Assembly (NCBI GenBank): GCA_903870145.1
Contig: CAIQBO010000056.1
Span: forward strand, 1 to 64,000
Length of the DNA: 64,000 bases
Source: an uncultured Burkholderiales bacterium
Lineage (GTDB): Bacteria > Pseudomonadota > Gammaproteobacteria > Burkholderiales > Burkholderiaceae_C
Reading direction: 5' to 3'
Shown here one piece after another: positions 1 to 8,598 of the stretch. Position 1 is the stretch's first letter; every line of letters begins with the position of its first letter. The notes beneath the pieces are model-generated. The model made no database searches, had not been told where the DNA came from, and was given only the letters and a program-made list of their open reading frames with translations. Made by a program: the position numbers and the translations under genes.

Positions 1-503
1 ACATGGCCACTTCAGGTCTGATCGTGATGGCGCGCGGCCCTGACATGCAGCGCACGCTGAGCATGGCTTTTGCAAGCAGACAAGTTCACAAAACCTATGA
101 AGCCATTGTGCAAGGCGTCTTGCTGCAAAAAACACAATCACCTCAGGGCTGGGACGATATCCAAATTCCCTTGTCTATCGATTGGCCCAACCGCCCGCGC
201 AGCAAAATCGATTGGCAGCAAGGCAAACCCAGTCACACACAGTGGCAAGTGATCCCTGCATCCTCCCACCCAAATAGCTCTGGCAGCGCCACACGTGTGC
301 GCTTGCAGCCCGTGACTGGCCGCACCCACCAACTGCGCCTGCACATGATGGCCATCGGTCACCCCATCTGGGGCGACAATTTGTATGCGCCCGCCGATGT
401 GCAAGCCCTGTCACCTCGGTTGCTGCTGCATGCGTGCAGATTGCAATTTGTGCACCCTGTCACGGCACAATCGTTAGACTTGCACAGCACTGTTCCTTTT
501 TAA
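1..503 (+). CDS. RluA-family 23S rRNA/tRNA pseudouridine synthase, 5'-truncated by the window edge
   Basis: Converts specific uridines in structured RNA to pseudouridine. The visible part opens inside the catalytic motif: the first two bases complete an Asp codon that is followed by MATSGLIVMAR, matching the HRLDxxTSGL signature, so the catalytic Asp lies exactly at the window edge. The C-terminal signature GRTHQLRLHMMAIGHPIWGD (near residues 110-129) is intact. About 166 residues remain of a family usually 220-320 long. The N-terminal part, which would help separate RluA, RluC/D and TruC types, is outside the window, so no gene symbol is given. The SDR gene follows after 34 bases on the same strand. 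Confidence 0.9.
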   Translation, partial: MATSGLIVMARGPDMQRTLSMAFASRQVHKTYEAIVQGVLLQKTQSPQGWDDIQIPLSIDWPNRPRSKIDWQQGKPSHTQWQVIPASSHPNSSGSATRVRLQPVTGRTHQLRLHMMAIGHPIWGDNLYAPADVQALSPRLLLHACRLQFVHPVTAQSLDLHSTVPF

Positions 504-537
504 CCCACTCGCCCATTGAATTTTCAGGAATCTCCAA

Positions 538-1296
538 ATGCAAAAACACCTGTATATCTTGACTGGCGGTTCTCGCGGCATGGGCTTGGCCATTGCCGAG
601 CAATTGCTAGATTCCAACAACATCTTGATTTGCATTTCACGTAACACACAAGCCAGCCTGACGGTTGCGGCCCAAGGCGCTGGCGCGCATTTGAAGCAGT
701 GGCAACACGATTTGGCACAGGGCGCAACTGCCAGCGAGCATTTGCAGCAGTGGCTCCAGCAGCAAGGGCCCAACCCGTTCGCCAGCGCCACCTTGATCAA
801 CAATGCTGGGGTGATTCCCCGCATTGGCCCCATGAGCCAAGCGGACCCTCATGACTTGGCCCATGCCTTGCGCGTAGGCTTGGAAGCGCCCATGCAAATT
901 TGCGCCGCCTTTTTGAAGGCCACTGACGGCTGGAGCCTCCCGCGCAAGATTGTCAACATCTCCTCAGGCCTTGGCAGGCGTGCCATGGCCTCGCAAGCGG
1001 GCTACTGCGCTGCCAAAGCAGGCATGGACCACTTCACCCGCTGCTTGGCATTGGAAGAGGCGCTCAAGCCCCATGGCGCCAAAGTCTGCTCGCTCGCACC
1101 AGGCGTGATCGACACCGACATGCAAGTGCAGATGCGCGGCGCTGCATCGGTTGATTTTCCTGACCAAGGCGGCTTCATTCAACTCAAAGCCGCAGGGCAA
1201 TTGACCTCCCCCGCCGAGGCGGCCCAGCGCATCCTGACCTACTTGGCCCGCGAAGACTTCGGCAACAACCCCGTGGGCGACGTGCGCGATGCATAA
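538..1296 (+). CDS. Short-chain dehydrogenase/reductase (SDR), sepiapterin-reductase-like
   Basis: NAD(P)-dependent oxidoreductase of 252 residues with a full classical SDR set: nucleotide-binding TGGSRGMG at 9-16, NNAG at 88-91, and the catalytic Ser in NISSG (142-143), Tyr156 and Lys160 in YCAAK. TGGSRG-type glycine motifs with a basic residue suggest NADPH preference; this is inference. The start ATG is preceded by AGGAA. The overall pattern resembles sepiapterin reductase/benzil reductase members of the family, but the substrate cannot be read from the sequence. It lies between a pseudouridine synthase and a thiolase and has no obvious pathway partner. Confidence 0.9.
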   Translation: MQKHLYILTGGSRGMGLAIAEQLLDSNNILICISRNTQASLTVAAQGAGAHLKQWQHDLAQGATASEHLQQWLQQQGPNPFASATLINNAGVIPRIGPMSQADPHDLAHALRVGLEAPMQICAAFLKATDGWSLPRKIVNISSGLGRRAMASQAGYCAAKAGMDHFTRCLALEEALKPHGAKVCSLAPGVIDTDMQVQMRGAASVDFPDQGGFIQLKAAGQLTSPAEAAQRILTYLAREDFGNNPVGDVRDA

Positions 1297-1399
1297 AGCC
1301 TGATCAAGGCCCCGGCGCAGTCACCATTTGTCAGCCTCCTGTAGTTTTGTGCCCTCAGAATTAAAGGCTAATTTACAGATCAATTGATTGGAGACTGAT

Positions 1400-2584
1400 A
1401 TGAGCCGTGAAGTTGTGGTTGTCAGCGGTGTGCGCACCGCCATTGGTACTTTTGGTGGCAGTTTGAAAGACATTGCCCCCAACGATTTGGCTGCACAAGT
1501 CGTGCGCGAATCACTCCATCGTGCAAACATCGATGGCAAAGACGTTGGCCATGTGGTGTTTGGCCATGTGGTCAACACCGAGCCCAAAGACATGTACTTG
1601 TCCCGCGTGGCCGCCATCAACGGGGGCTGCGCCGAGGGCACGCCCGCCTTCAACGTCAACCGCCTGTGCGGCTCGGGTTTGCAAGCCATTATTTCCGCCA
1701 GTCAATCGATCTTGCTGGGCGATACCGACATCGCCATTGGCGGCGGTGCAGAAAACATGAGCCGCGCGCCCTATGCCAGTTTGGCCACGCGCTTTGGTGC
1801 TCGCATGGGCGACACCAAAATGATCGACATGATGGTGGGCGCATTGCACGACCCCTTCCAAAACATTCACATGGGCGTGACGGCCGAAAACATCGCCGCC
1901 AAATGGGGCATCACACGCGAAGACCAAGATAAATTGGCCGTTGAAAGCCACAACCGCGCAGAACGCGCCACGCAGGCCGGCCATTTCAAATCGCAGATCA
2001 TGCCGGTCATGCTCAAAAGCCGCAAAGGCGAAGTGGCTTATGCCACCGACGAGCATTTCCGCCCCGGTTGCACCATGGATGAATTGAGCAAGTTAAAAGC
2101 TGTTTTCCTGAAAGAAAACGGCACGGTCACTGCCGGCAACGCCTCGGGCATCAACGACGCCGCAGCTGCCGTGGTCTTAATGGAAGCTGGCACAGCCAAA
2201 GCCCGCGGCATCAAGCCCTTGGCCCGTTTGGTGGCTTATGCACACGCCGGTGTCGACCCCAAATACATGGGCATTGGCCCCGTGCCTGCTTCGCAATTGG
2301 CTTTGAAAAAAGCTGGCCTCACCGTGAACGACTTGGACGTGATCGAAGCCAACGAAGCCTTTGCCGCACAAGCTTGCGCTGTCTCGCGCGACTTGGGGCT
2401 TGACCCCGCCAAAGTCAACCCCAATGGCTCAGGCATTTCGCTGGGTCACCCCATTGGTGCCACTGGCGCCTTGATCACAGTCAAGGCCTTGTACGAATTG
2501 GAACGCATCCAAGGCCGTTACGCCTTGGTGACCATGTGCATTGGCGGCGGCCAGGGCATTGCCGCCATTTTCGAGCGGATTTAA
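1400..2584 (+). CDS. bktB: Beta-ketothiolase / acetyl-CoA C-acyltransferase, BktB-like
   Basis: Thiolase of 394 residues that condenses or cleaves acyl-CoA and acetyl-CoA. The nucleophile Cys90 sits in NRLCGSG, His350 in GHPIGATGA and the second acid/base Cys380 in CIGGGQG. N-terminal SREVVVVSGVRTAIGTFGGS and the C-terminal GQGIAAIFERI closely match Cupriavidus BktB as I remember it, the thiolase that accepts C4-C6 substrates in polyhydroxyalkanoate synthesis. ATG at 1400 is chosen because GGAG lies 7 bases upstream; a TTG at 1388 would add four residues. No phaB or phaC gene is adjacent, so a role in fatty-acid degradation is equally possible. Confidence 0.92.
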   Translation: MSREVVVVSGVRTAIGTFGGSLKDIAPNDLAAQVVRESLHRANIDGKDVGHVVFGHVVNTEPKDMYLSRVAAINGGCAEGTPAFNVNRLCGSGLQAIISASQSILLGDTDIAIGGGAENMSRAPYASLATRFGARMGDTKMIDMMVGALHDPFQNIHMGVTAENIAAKWGITREDQDKLAVESHNRAERATQAGHFKSQIMPVMLKSRKGEVAYATDEHFRPGCTMDELSKLKAVFLKENGTVTAGNASGINDAAAAVVLMEAGTAKARGIKPLARLVAYAHAGVDPKYMGIGPVPASQLALKKAGLTVNDLDVIEANEAFAAQACAVSRDLGLDPAKVNPNGSGISLGHPIGATGALITVKALYELERIQGRYALVTMCIGGGQGIAAIFERI

Positions 2585-2599
2585 CTTTGCGCAAGCGCC

Positions 2600-3619
2600 T
2601 CAGGCGTAGCGCTCGCGGGCAATGCGAGCGCCGTCGGCCAGCGCTTGCAATTTCTTTTGCGCCACTTCGCGGCTCATCGGCGCCAAGCCGCAGTTGGTGC
2701 AAGCGATGATGCGCGCCTTGGGCACAAACTGAATGGCGCGGCCAATGGTGTCGGCCACTTCTTCGGGTGTCTCCACAATGTCGCTGGCCACATCGATCAC
2801 GCCCACCATCACATCTTTGCCTTCCAGCAAGGCCATCAAGTCCATCGGAACATGCGAGTGAAAACATTCCAAGCTGACCTGCTGGATGCTGCTCTTGGCC
2901 AAGGCTGGAAAAACTTTTTCATATTGACGCCACTCCTGGCCCAGTGAATTTTTCCAATCCAAGTTGGCTTGAATGCCATAGCCATAACAAATATGAACTG
3001 CCGTGGTGCAGGTCAAGCCCTGCGCCGCACGCTCGAGCGCTTTGACACCCCAGTCGGCGGCTTCTTCCATGTAGACATTGAATGCGGGTTCATCAAACTG
3101 AATGATGTCCACCCCATCGGCTTGCAAAGCCAAGGCTTCTTGGTTCAACAACTCGGCAAAGGCCATGGCCATTTTGACTTTGTCACCATAAAAACGATCG
3201 GCAACGGTGTCGACAATCGTCATGGGGCCGGGCAAGGTGAACTTCAGTTTTTTACGGGTGTGTGCGCGCGCCAATTGCGCCTCAAACGCATGCACTCGGC
3301 CCTTCAAACGCAGTGGAGCCACCACTTGCGGCACCTGCGCATCGTAGCGATTGTTGCGAATACCCATGGTCACTTTGTGCTCGAAATCAATGCCTTCCAC
3401 CTGCTCCAAAAATCCGTGTACAAAGTGCTGGCGCGACTGCTCACCATCGCCCACGATGTCCAAGCCCGCATCCTCTTGCGTCTTGATCCACAGCAATGTG
3501 GCATCTGCCTTGGCTTGCTTCAAGCTGTCGCCTTGCGCCTTCCATTGAGGCCATAGTTTTTGTGTTTCGGCCAGCCATTCAGGCTTGGGCAAACTGCCTG
3601 CAATTGCGGTATCAAACAT
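2600..3619 (-). CDS. Core-MetE type methionine synthase (C-terminal catalytic domain only)
   Basis: A 339-residue protein corresponding to the C-terminal half of cobalamin-independent methionine synthase; the N-terminal MetE half is absent. Zinc and homocysteine site residues are visible: His209 and Cys211 in HICYGYG, Glu251 in LECFHSH and Cys310 in TNCGL, plus the IQFDEPAF segment at 173-180. Short forms like this belong to the family that includes folate-independent methionine synthases (MesA-MesD types) and archaeal MetE, so the methyl donor may not be methyl-tetrahydrofolate. A strong AGGAG precedes the ATG. It is the third gene of an operon, 22 bases after a flavin monooxygenase. No DUF1852 (MesX) partner is in the window. 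Confidence 0.82.
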   Translation of the reverse strand: MFDTAIAGSLPKPEWLAETQKLWPQWKAQGDSLKQAKADATLLWIKTQEDAGLDIVGDGEQSRQHFVHGFLEQVEGIDFEHKVTMGIRNNRYDAQVPQVVAPLRLKGRVHAFEAQLARAHTRKKLKFTLPGPMTIVDTVADRFYGDKVKMAMAFAELLNQEALALQADGVDIIQFDEPAFNVYMEEAADWGVKALERAAQGLTCTTAVHICYGYGIQANLDWKNSLGQEWRQYEKVFPALAKSSIQQVSLECFHSHVPMDLMALLEGKDVMVGVIDVASDIVETPEEVADTIGRAIQFVPKARIIACTNCGLAPMSREVAQKKLQALADGARIARERYA

Positions 3620-3641
3620 CCAAAGTCTCCTTAAAAAAATT

Positions 3642-4652
3642 TCAGGGTTTTAAATTAAATTCTTGCGCCAACAAGCTGTACGAATGCACCTGCGCTTGGG
3701 GGTCATGTGTCCAGGTGATCACGACCAATTCTTCCAAACCAAGCCGATCGGCCAAGTCTTGCAGTTTGTGTGCGACCGTCTTGGCACTGCCCACCAAAGC
3801 GTTGGCCTTCATGGCTTTCAAGGCCATATGCTCTTGGGCGGAGTACTCACGCAGCGCCTGCTCTGGGGGCAGCATGGGGCCAATGCGTCCGATGTTGCGA
3901 TCCATGCGCCAGCGGGCGCGACTTTCAAACAAATGCCAAGCTTGCGCATCGGTCTCGGCTGCCAAAGCCCAGACACACACAGTTGCCAAGGGCTTGTCCA
4001 AGCGCGCGCTGGGCTTGAAAGTTTCGCGGTAAATTTGCAAAGCTTGCTCCACCCCTTGACCATCTGTGATGAACCAAGCGAACGCATACGGCAAGCCCAA
4101 ATGCGCCGCCAACTGCGCGCCGTAGTCTGAGCTGCCCAACATCCACAGATCGGGTGAAGTGGCTGACTGCGGATAGGCAAACACGCCGTGCCCAGGGTGG
4201 CTCGCAGGCAAAGGCTCGCCCTGGACCCAAGCTTGCAGTTCCATGACTTGCTGCGGAAAATTTTCACTGGCGTAACGATCCGGGTTGAGCAACTGCGCCG
4301 TCTTGCCATCGCTGCCCGGCGCGCGCCCCACCCCTAAGTCAATGCGGCCTGGGGCCAAAGCATCGAGCACTCTGAATTGCTCAGCCACCTTCAAGGCCGC
4401 GTAGTGCGGCAGCATCACACCGGCGCTGCCGATGCGAATTTTGTGTGTGCGCGCCGCAATAGCGGCCATCAGCATCTCAGGCGCAGTGCCCACAATACTC
4501 GGGTGGCTGTGGTGCTCACTGACCCAAAATCGAGAGTAGCCCCAACCCTCAGCTTGCTGCGCCAAAGCCAACGTTTGGCGAATGGCTTCGTCTTGCGCGC
4601 GCCCCGCCACCGCGACCGATTGGTCCAATATCGACAATCGCAAAGTGTTCAT
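3642..4652 (-). CDS. Luciferase-like (LLM) flavin-dependent monooxygenase, YhbW-type
   Basis: Predicted FMNH2-dependent, oxygen-using oxidoreductase of the bacterial luciferase fold, 336 residues. Diagnostic segments are SILDQSVAVAGR near the N terminus, FWVSEHHSHPSIVGTAPE, and LGVGRAPGSDG. The start ATG at 4652 overlaps the TGA of the upstream acyl-CoA ligase as ATGA, which argues for translational coupling and against the longer in-frame reading that runs back to 4886. The core methionine synthase follows after 22 bases. The substrate is unknown; family members act on aldehydes, sulfonates, alkanes and others, and flavin is normally supplied by a separate reductase not seen here. Confidence 0.88.
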   Translation of the reverse strand: MNTLRLSILDQSVAVAGRAQDEAIRQTLALAQQAEGWGYSRFWVSEHHSHPSIVGTAPEMLMAAIAARTHKIRIGSAGVMLPHYAALKVAEQFRVLDALAPGRIDLGVGRAPGSDGKTAQLLNPDRYASENFPQQVMELQAWVQGEPLPASHPGHGVFAYPQSATSPDLWMLGSSDYGAQLAAHLGLPYAFAWFITDGQGVEQALQIYRETFKPSARLDKPLATVCVWALAAETDAQAWHLFESRARWRMDRNIGRIGPMLPPEQALREYSAQEHMALKAMKANALVGSAKTVAHKLQDLADRLGLEELVVITWTHDPQAQVHSYSLLAQEFNLKP

Positions 4653-6346
4653 TGATTTTTTTCCATTTCTGCTTCTTGTAGCATGCGCCACATCACTTTG
4701 CCACTGCCGCTCTTGGGCAAGGCGTCTATGAATTCCACACTTCGCGGAACTTTGTACACAGCCATATTTTCTCGGCACCAGTCCATGATGTCTTGCGCAC
4801 TGACCTGATCTTGGTGTGTGCTGCGCAAAACCACCACAGCCTTGACCGACTCGCCGCGGTAAGCGTCTTTGGTGGCAATGATGCAAGCCTCTTGAATGGC
4901 AGGATGGCGAAACATCAGCGCTTCAACTTCGGCAGGCCAGACCTTGAAACCGCTGGCATTGATCATGCGCTTTAACCGGTCGGTCATGAAGAAGTAGCCC
5001 TCTTCATCCACTCGCCCCATGTCGCCTGATCGAAAAAAAGATTTGCCATCACGTTCAAAAAATGCAGCAGCTGTAGCATCGGGCCGTTTCCAGTAGCCCT
5101 TGAAAATTTGCGGTCCGGCCATGACAATTTCACCTGATTGGCCCTGCGGTAATTCTTGCAAAGTTTCTGGGTCCACCACGCGCGAATCAACACTCATGAA
5201 GGGAATGCCCAAGCATTGTTTTTTCGGCGTATCGGGTGGGTTGCTGTGTGAAGGGGCCGCCGTTTCAGTCAGGCCATAGCCTTCGATGTAACGCAAATTG
5301 AATTGGTCGATCAAACGCTGCGCTACCGGCTCAGGCATGGCCGCACCACCACCGCCAATGTTTTGCAAACTGCTCAAATCAAATTGCGACAAGTTGGGAC
5401 TGCCCAGCAAATCAATCACCATGGTGGGAATATTGGTCCAATGCGTGACTTGCCATTTGGAGATCAAACGCCCAGCCAACTCCCGGTCCCAGCGCGGCAT
5501 CAAGATCAAGGTCGCGCCAATGTAAATGCTCGCATGCATCACGCTGACCATGCCCGTGATGTGAAACATCGGCACCACACCCAAGCCGACGTTCTCCGGA
5601 GTGCTGTTGGACCAAAGGCCGCTGGCCACCGCGTTGTGCATGATGCTGCCGTGCGTGTGCATGCAACCCTTGGGCAAACCCGTGGTGCCACTGGTATAGG
5701 GCAGCACCGCCAAGTCATCACTGTTCGCGCTAACGGGCGGCAACTCCACTGGGGTTTGCAAAGCCTGCGCCCAAGCATGCACTTGGCCGCCTTGCAACAC
5801 AGGCAAGTCACGCACAGGCAGCAACCAATCATGCCAAGCCGGCGGCATCTCATCCGGCCCTAAGTTGGCCGCAGCAAACACATCGGTAAATTGAGTCACC
5901 AGCAAATGCTTCAAGCGCAAAGACGGCTCAAGTGCGTTGCTGGCCGCGGCCAATTCTGGCGCCAAGTCTGCGCTGGTCACCGCCACACGCGCATCAGGGT
6001 CCAAAATGTAATGCTTGAGCTCTTCCATGCGGTTCATGGGGTTGACAGGCACCACCACCGCATCCAAGCGCAAGATCGCGAAATGCGCAATCACCCACTG
6101 CGGGCAGTTTTGCATGTTCAAGACTACCCTGTCACCCTTTTGAACGCCCAACTGGCGCAATGCCGATGCCAGTTTTTCTGCGTCCTGCATCAGCTCGGTG
6201 TAAGTCCAAGCTTTGCCCATGAACACCAAGGCCAATTTGTTGGGATAGCGCATGGTGCTGACTTGCAAATTGACCCACAAAGAAGTCACCGGCGGCGTGA
6301 TCGCATAGGGCAGTCTTTGGGGCCAAAAAGCGGTGTGGGCTGGCAT
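4649..6346 (-). CDS. AMP-forming acyl-CoA ligase (FadD-like)
   Basis: Activates a carboxylic acid to its acyl-adenylate and then to the CoA thioester. The 565-residue product carries the adenylate-forming signature YTSGTTGLPKG (217-227), the YIEGYGLTETA motif, the hinge-proximal SGDMGRVDEEGYFF and a C-terminal SGSGKVMWRM with the catalytic Lys. The ATG at 6346 has AGGAAA about 11 bases upstream; a GTG at 6391 would add 15 residues. It heads a three-gene operon with the LLM monooxygenase (4-base overlap) and the core methionine synthase. Medium- or long-chain fatty acids are likely substrates, but the chain length cannot be deduced. Confidence 0.9.
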   Translation of the reverse strand: MPAHTAFWPQRLPYAITPPVTSLWVNLQVSTMRYPNKLALVFMGKAWTYTELMQDAEKLASALRQLGVQKGDRVVLNMQNCPQWVIAHFAILRLDAVVVPVNPMNRMEELKHYILDPDARVAVTSADLAPELAAASNALEPSLRLKHLLVTQFTDVFAAANLGPDEMPPAWHDWLLPVRDLPVLQGGQVHAWAQALQTPVELPPVSANSDDLAVLPYTSGTTGLPKGCMHTHGSIMHNAVASGLWSNSTPENVGLGVVPMFHITGMVSVMHASIYIGATLILMPRWDRELAGRLISKWQVTHWTNIPTMVIDLLGSPNLSQFDLSSLQNIGGGGAAMPEPVAQRLIDQFNLRYIEGYGLTETAAPSHSNPPDTPKKQCLGIPFMSVDSRVVDPETLQELPQGQSGEIVMAGPQIFKGYWKRPDATAAAFFERDGKSFFRSGDMGRVDEEGYFFMTDRLKRMINASGFKVWPAEVEALMFRHPAIQEACIIATKDAYRGESVKAVVVLRSTHQDQVSAQDIMDWCRENMAVYKVPRSVEFIDALPKSGSGKVMWRMLQEAEMEKNQ

Positions 6347-6564
6347 CTTTGTCTGTTTCCTGAACGGGGAATACGAGGCTTGATTTTGCACGAGGCAGCG
6401 CTATGCCGCTTTCTCGCATTCAAACTCAGCTGTCAGTCACGCATGGCAGGGGCCCTGACCCGTTCCTTGCGGGCACACTTTAAGCAGGCACTTTACCCTG
6501 TGAAATGCAAGATTTTGCAACTCGCTGGCAGCTTCTTTGCCCTTAAATTGAATTTTTTGATTTG

Positions 6565-7224
6565 ATGACCCCTATGGACTCTCCCACAAGCACTGAAAAC
6601 CCACAAGCCTCTGAAATCTTAGCAACTGCACCCTTGACTCCCATGTGTTGTGGCACCAGCCAAGCGGCCAAGTTGCTGCATTTGTCGGTGGGCACCGTCC
6701 AAAGCTTGGTCGAGCGAAAACAACTGAGAGCGTGGAAAACTCAAGGGGGACATCGTCGCATAGACATGCAATCCATCCTGAATTACCAAACCCAAAATCA
6801 AATGCTGCCCGCCTTGACTCGGCTGCGCGGCATGCGTTTGAAAGTTCTGGTGGTTGACGATGACCCCGTCACACGCCATTGGGTCCATGACACATGCACG
6901 CGCAATGATCTGGGTATGCATTGCACCGCATTGGCCTCAGGGCTGGAGGCGTTGATGGAAATGCACCAAATTCAACCTGATGTATTGATCGTAGATTTGC
7001 ACATGCCAGGGGTTGACGGATGTGAATGGGTCAAGACTGTGCGACAAAATTTGATGTTCCAACAACTTCCCATGCTGGTCATTTCAGCCCTGTCACAAAA
7101 GCAAATTCAAGCCCAAGCCTTCCTGCCAAAAGACTGTCAATTCATGCGCAAGCCGCTTGATGTGCAATGGCTGCAAGGGTATTTGGCTGGGCTGATGAAA
7201 CCCCAGAGTTGGTTGGCGCTTTGA
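6565..7224 (+). CDS. Response regulator: excisionase/MerR-like HTH fused to a receiver domain
   Basis: A 219-residue protein in unusual order. Residues ~29-75 form an excisionase-type winged HTH (TSQAAKLLHLSVGTVQSLVE, then RAWKTQGGHRRI), and residues ~91-210 form a CheY-like receiver. The receiver has the acidic triad VVDDD (96-100), phospho-acceptor Asp144 in IVDLHMPG and conserved Lys196 in RKPLD, so it should be phosphorylated. No histidine kinase is adjacent. It is divergent from the acyl-CoA ligase operon. ATG at 6565 is used; TTG at 6562 and ATG at 6574 are alternatives. It is probably a DNA-binding regulator with unknown targets. Confidence 0.85.
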   Translation: MTPMDSPTSTENPQASEILATAPLTPMCCGTSQAAKLLHLSVGTVQSLVERKQLRAWKTQGGHRRIDMQSILNYQTQNQMLPALTRLRGMRLKVLVVDDDPVTRHWVHDTCTRNDLGMHCTALASGLEALMEMHQIQPDVLIVDLHMPGVDGCEWVKTVRQNLMFQQLPMLVISALSQKQIQAQAFLPKDCQFMRKPLDVQWLQGYLAGLMKPQSWLAL

Positions 7225-7272
7225 AACTGCGACATTCTCGCAAAAATGGCCTCGCTGCTGCCGCGTCCGCAC

Positions 7273-8598
7273 TCACCAAGGCGATGGGCTCATCAGGAAT
7301 TCCGCTAGCACGCGCGTACCGAGGGAAAAGTCAGCCATATCCATGGCTTCGTGAGGATTGTGGCTGCCGTGGTCGTTGCGCACGAAGATCATCGCTGTGG
7401 GCACCCCTGCCTCGGAAAAATTGGCTGCGTCGTGTCCCGCGCCGCTGGCCATCATCACAGCGGGAATGTCCAGCGCATTGGCACATTCGCGCAGCCGCGC
7501 CTGCAGCCGCGTGTCCATCAGGCTGGGCGGCGAGATGTCTAGCGAACCGAGTTCGATGGCCACACCGCGCCTCGCGCTGATTTGCGTTGCTGCGTCAACC
7601 AGAAACGTCCGGGCCTCATTGAGAAGCGGGGCCTCCAGCGTTCGAAAATCAATGCTGAACTGCACTTCCCCCGGCACCTTGGTCAGGCTGTGCCGTTTCG
7701 GGTCAGTTGAGAAGCGTCCCATCGTGCACACCGAGTCGCGCTGGTCCGCCAGCCAGCGCTCCCATTCGTTTTCCAGCGCAACAGCCAATTCGGCGGTGGC
7801 GAAAAGAGCATCGTGCCGACTCTCGCGCGGAACCGCGCCCGAATGCGCATACTCACCCAGCGTGCGGCAGTTGCGCCCGCGCAGCGTGCCGCGGATGCCT
7901 TTCACGATGCCCACTGGAATGCCGCTGTCCACCAGCAGCGGCCCCTGCTCGATGTGCAGCTCGACAAAAGCATGCACGCGTGCAGTCTGCAGGTGTGTCA
8001 GGCCGGTCTTGATACGGTCAGGCCGAAAGCCCGCGCGTTCAATGTGTTCCCACAGCGTGCGCCCGTCGACCACCGACAAAGCCTCCCGCATCTCGGCGGC
8101 ACCGAGTTGGCCCAAAAGCGCACGACTGCCAAAGTGGCTTTTGTGCTGCCCGCGAAACCAGCTGCTGCCCTCCTCGGCCCTGAATCCGATGACGGTCAGG
8201 TCACGCTGCAGCGTGCGGCCAGCCGCACGCAAAGCATGCACTACCGCCAGACCGGCGACCACGCCCGCGGCGCCGTCGAAGTTGCCGCCGTCGGGCACCG
8301 CATCCAGGTGCGAGCCGGTGATCCAGCGGTCCTGCTCGCGCTGGGCGCCTGCCAGCGTCAGGTGAAGGTTGCCAGCGTCGTCAATGCTGTGCTCCATGCC
8401 CAGCGAAATGCCCAGCCGGCCCATCAGGGCATGCGCGGCGTCCTCGCCTGCACCGTACGACGGCCGTTGGATGCCGTCCTCGCCCTTGGTCTGGGCTCGC
8501 AGCTGCTCGAACACGTCGGCCGCGAACGCCACGCTATCGCGCCAGCCCGGCAGCGCTTGGGCCTCAGCTTGCCCGCCGGCTTGTCCTGAAAGCGTCAC
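7273..8598 (-). CDS. M20-family Zn-dependent amidohydrolase (AllC/HyuC-like)
   Basis: Allantoate amidohydrolase / N-carbamoyl-L-amino-acid hydrolase family, 441 residues, hydrolysing carbamoyl or ureido amides. Metal ligands are visible: His97 in TGSHLDAVPDGG, Asp108 in NFDGAAGV, Glu142-Glu143 in RAEEGSSWF, His215 in HIEQGP and a late His389 in GAGHDAANF. The GTG start at 8598 overlaps the TGA of the upstream deacetylase gene as GTGA, implying coupled translation. The gene prefers CTG and GCC/GCG codons, unlike the TTG-rich flanking genes. Pairing with a PuuE-like protein points to ureide (allantoin or hydantoin) breakdown; the exact substrate is inference. Confidence 0.87.
   Translation of the reverse strand: MTLSGQAGGQAEAQALPGWRDSVAFAADVFEQLRAQTKGEDGIQRPSYGAGEDAAHALMGRLGISLGMEHSIDDAGNLHLTLAGAQREQDRWITGSHLDAVPDGGNFDGAAGVVAGLAVVHALRAAGRTLQRDLTVIGFRAEEGSSWFRGQHKSHFGSRALLGQLGAAEMREALSVVDGRTLWEHIERAGFRPDRIKTGLTHLQTARVHAFVELHIEQGPLLVDSGIPVGIVKGIRGTLRGRNCRTLGEYAHSGAVPRESRHDALFATAELAVALENEWERWLADQRDSVCTMGRFSTDPKRHSLTKVPGEVQFSIDFRTLEAPLLNEARTFLVDAATQISARRGVAIELGSLDISPPSLMDTRLQARLRECANALDIPAVMMASGAGHDAANFSEAGVPTAMIFVRNDHGSHNPHEAMDMADFSLGTRVLAEFLMSPSPW

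Noticed and set aside
6476-6495. CACTTTA repeated twice 13 bases apart upstream of the response regulator
   Set aside because: Seven-base repeats are expected by chance in AT-rich intergenic DNA, and no symmetry or promoter spacing supports a site.
7358-8365. 335-residue plus-strand open frame across the M20 amidohydrolase
   Set aside because: Antisense to a gene with all metal ligands intact; the composition (Ser/Arg/Pro-rich) is typical of a GC-driven shadow frame.
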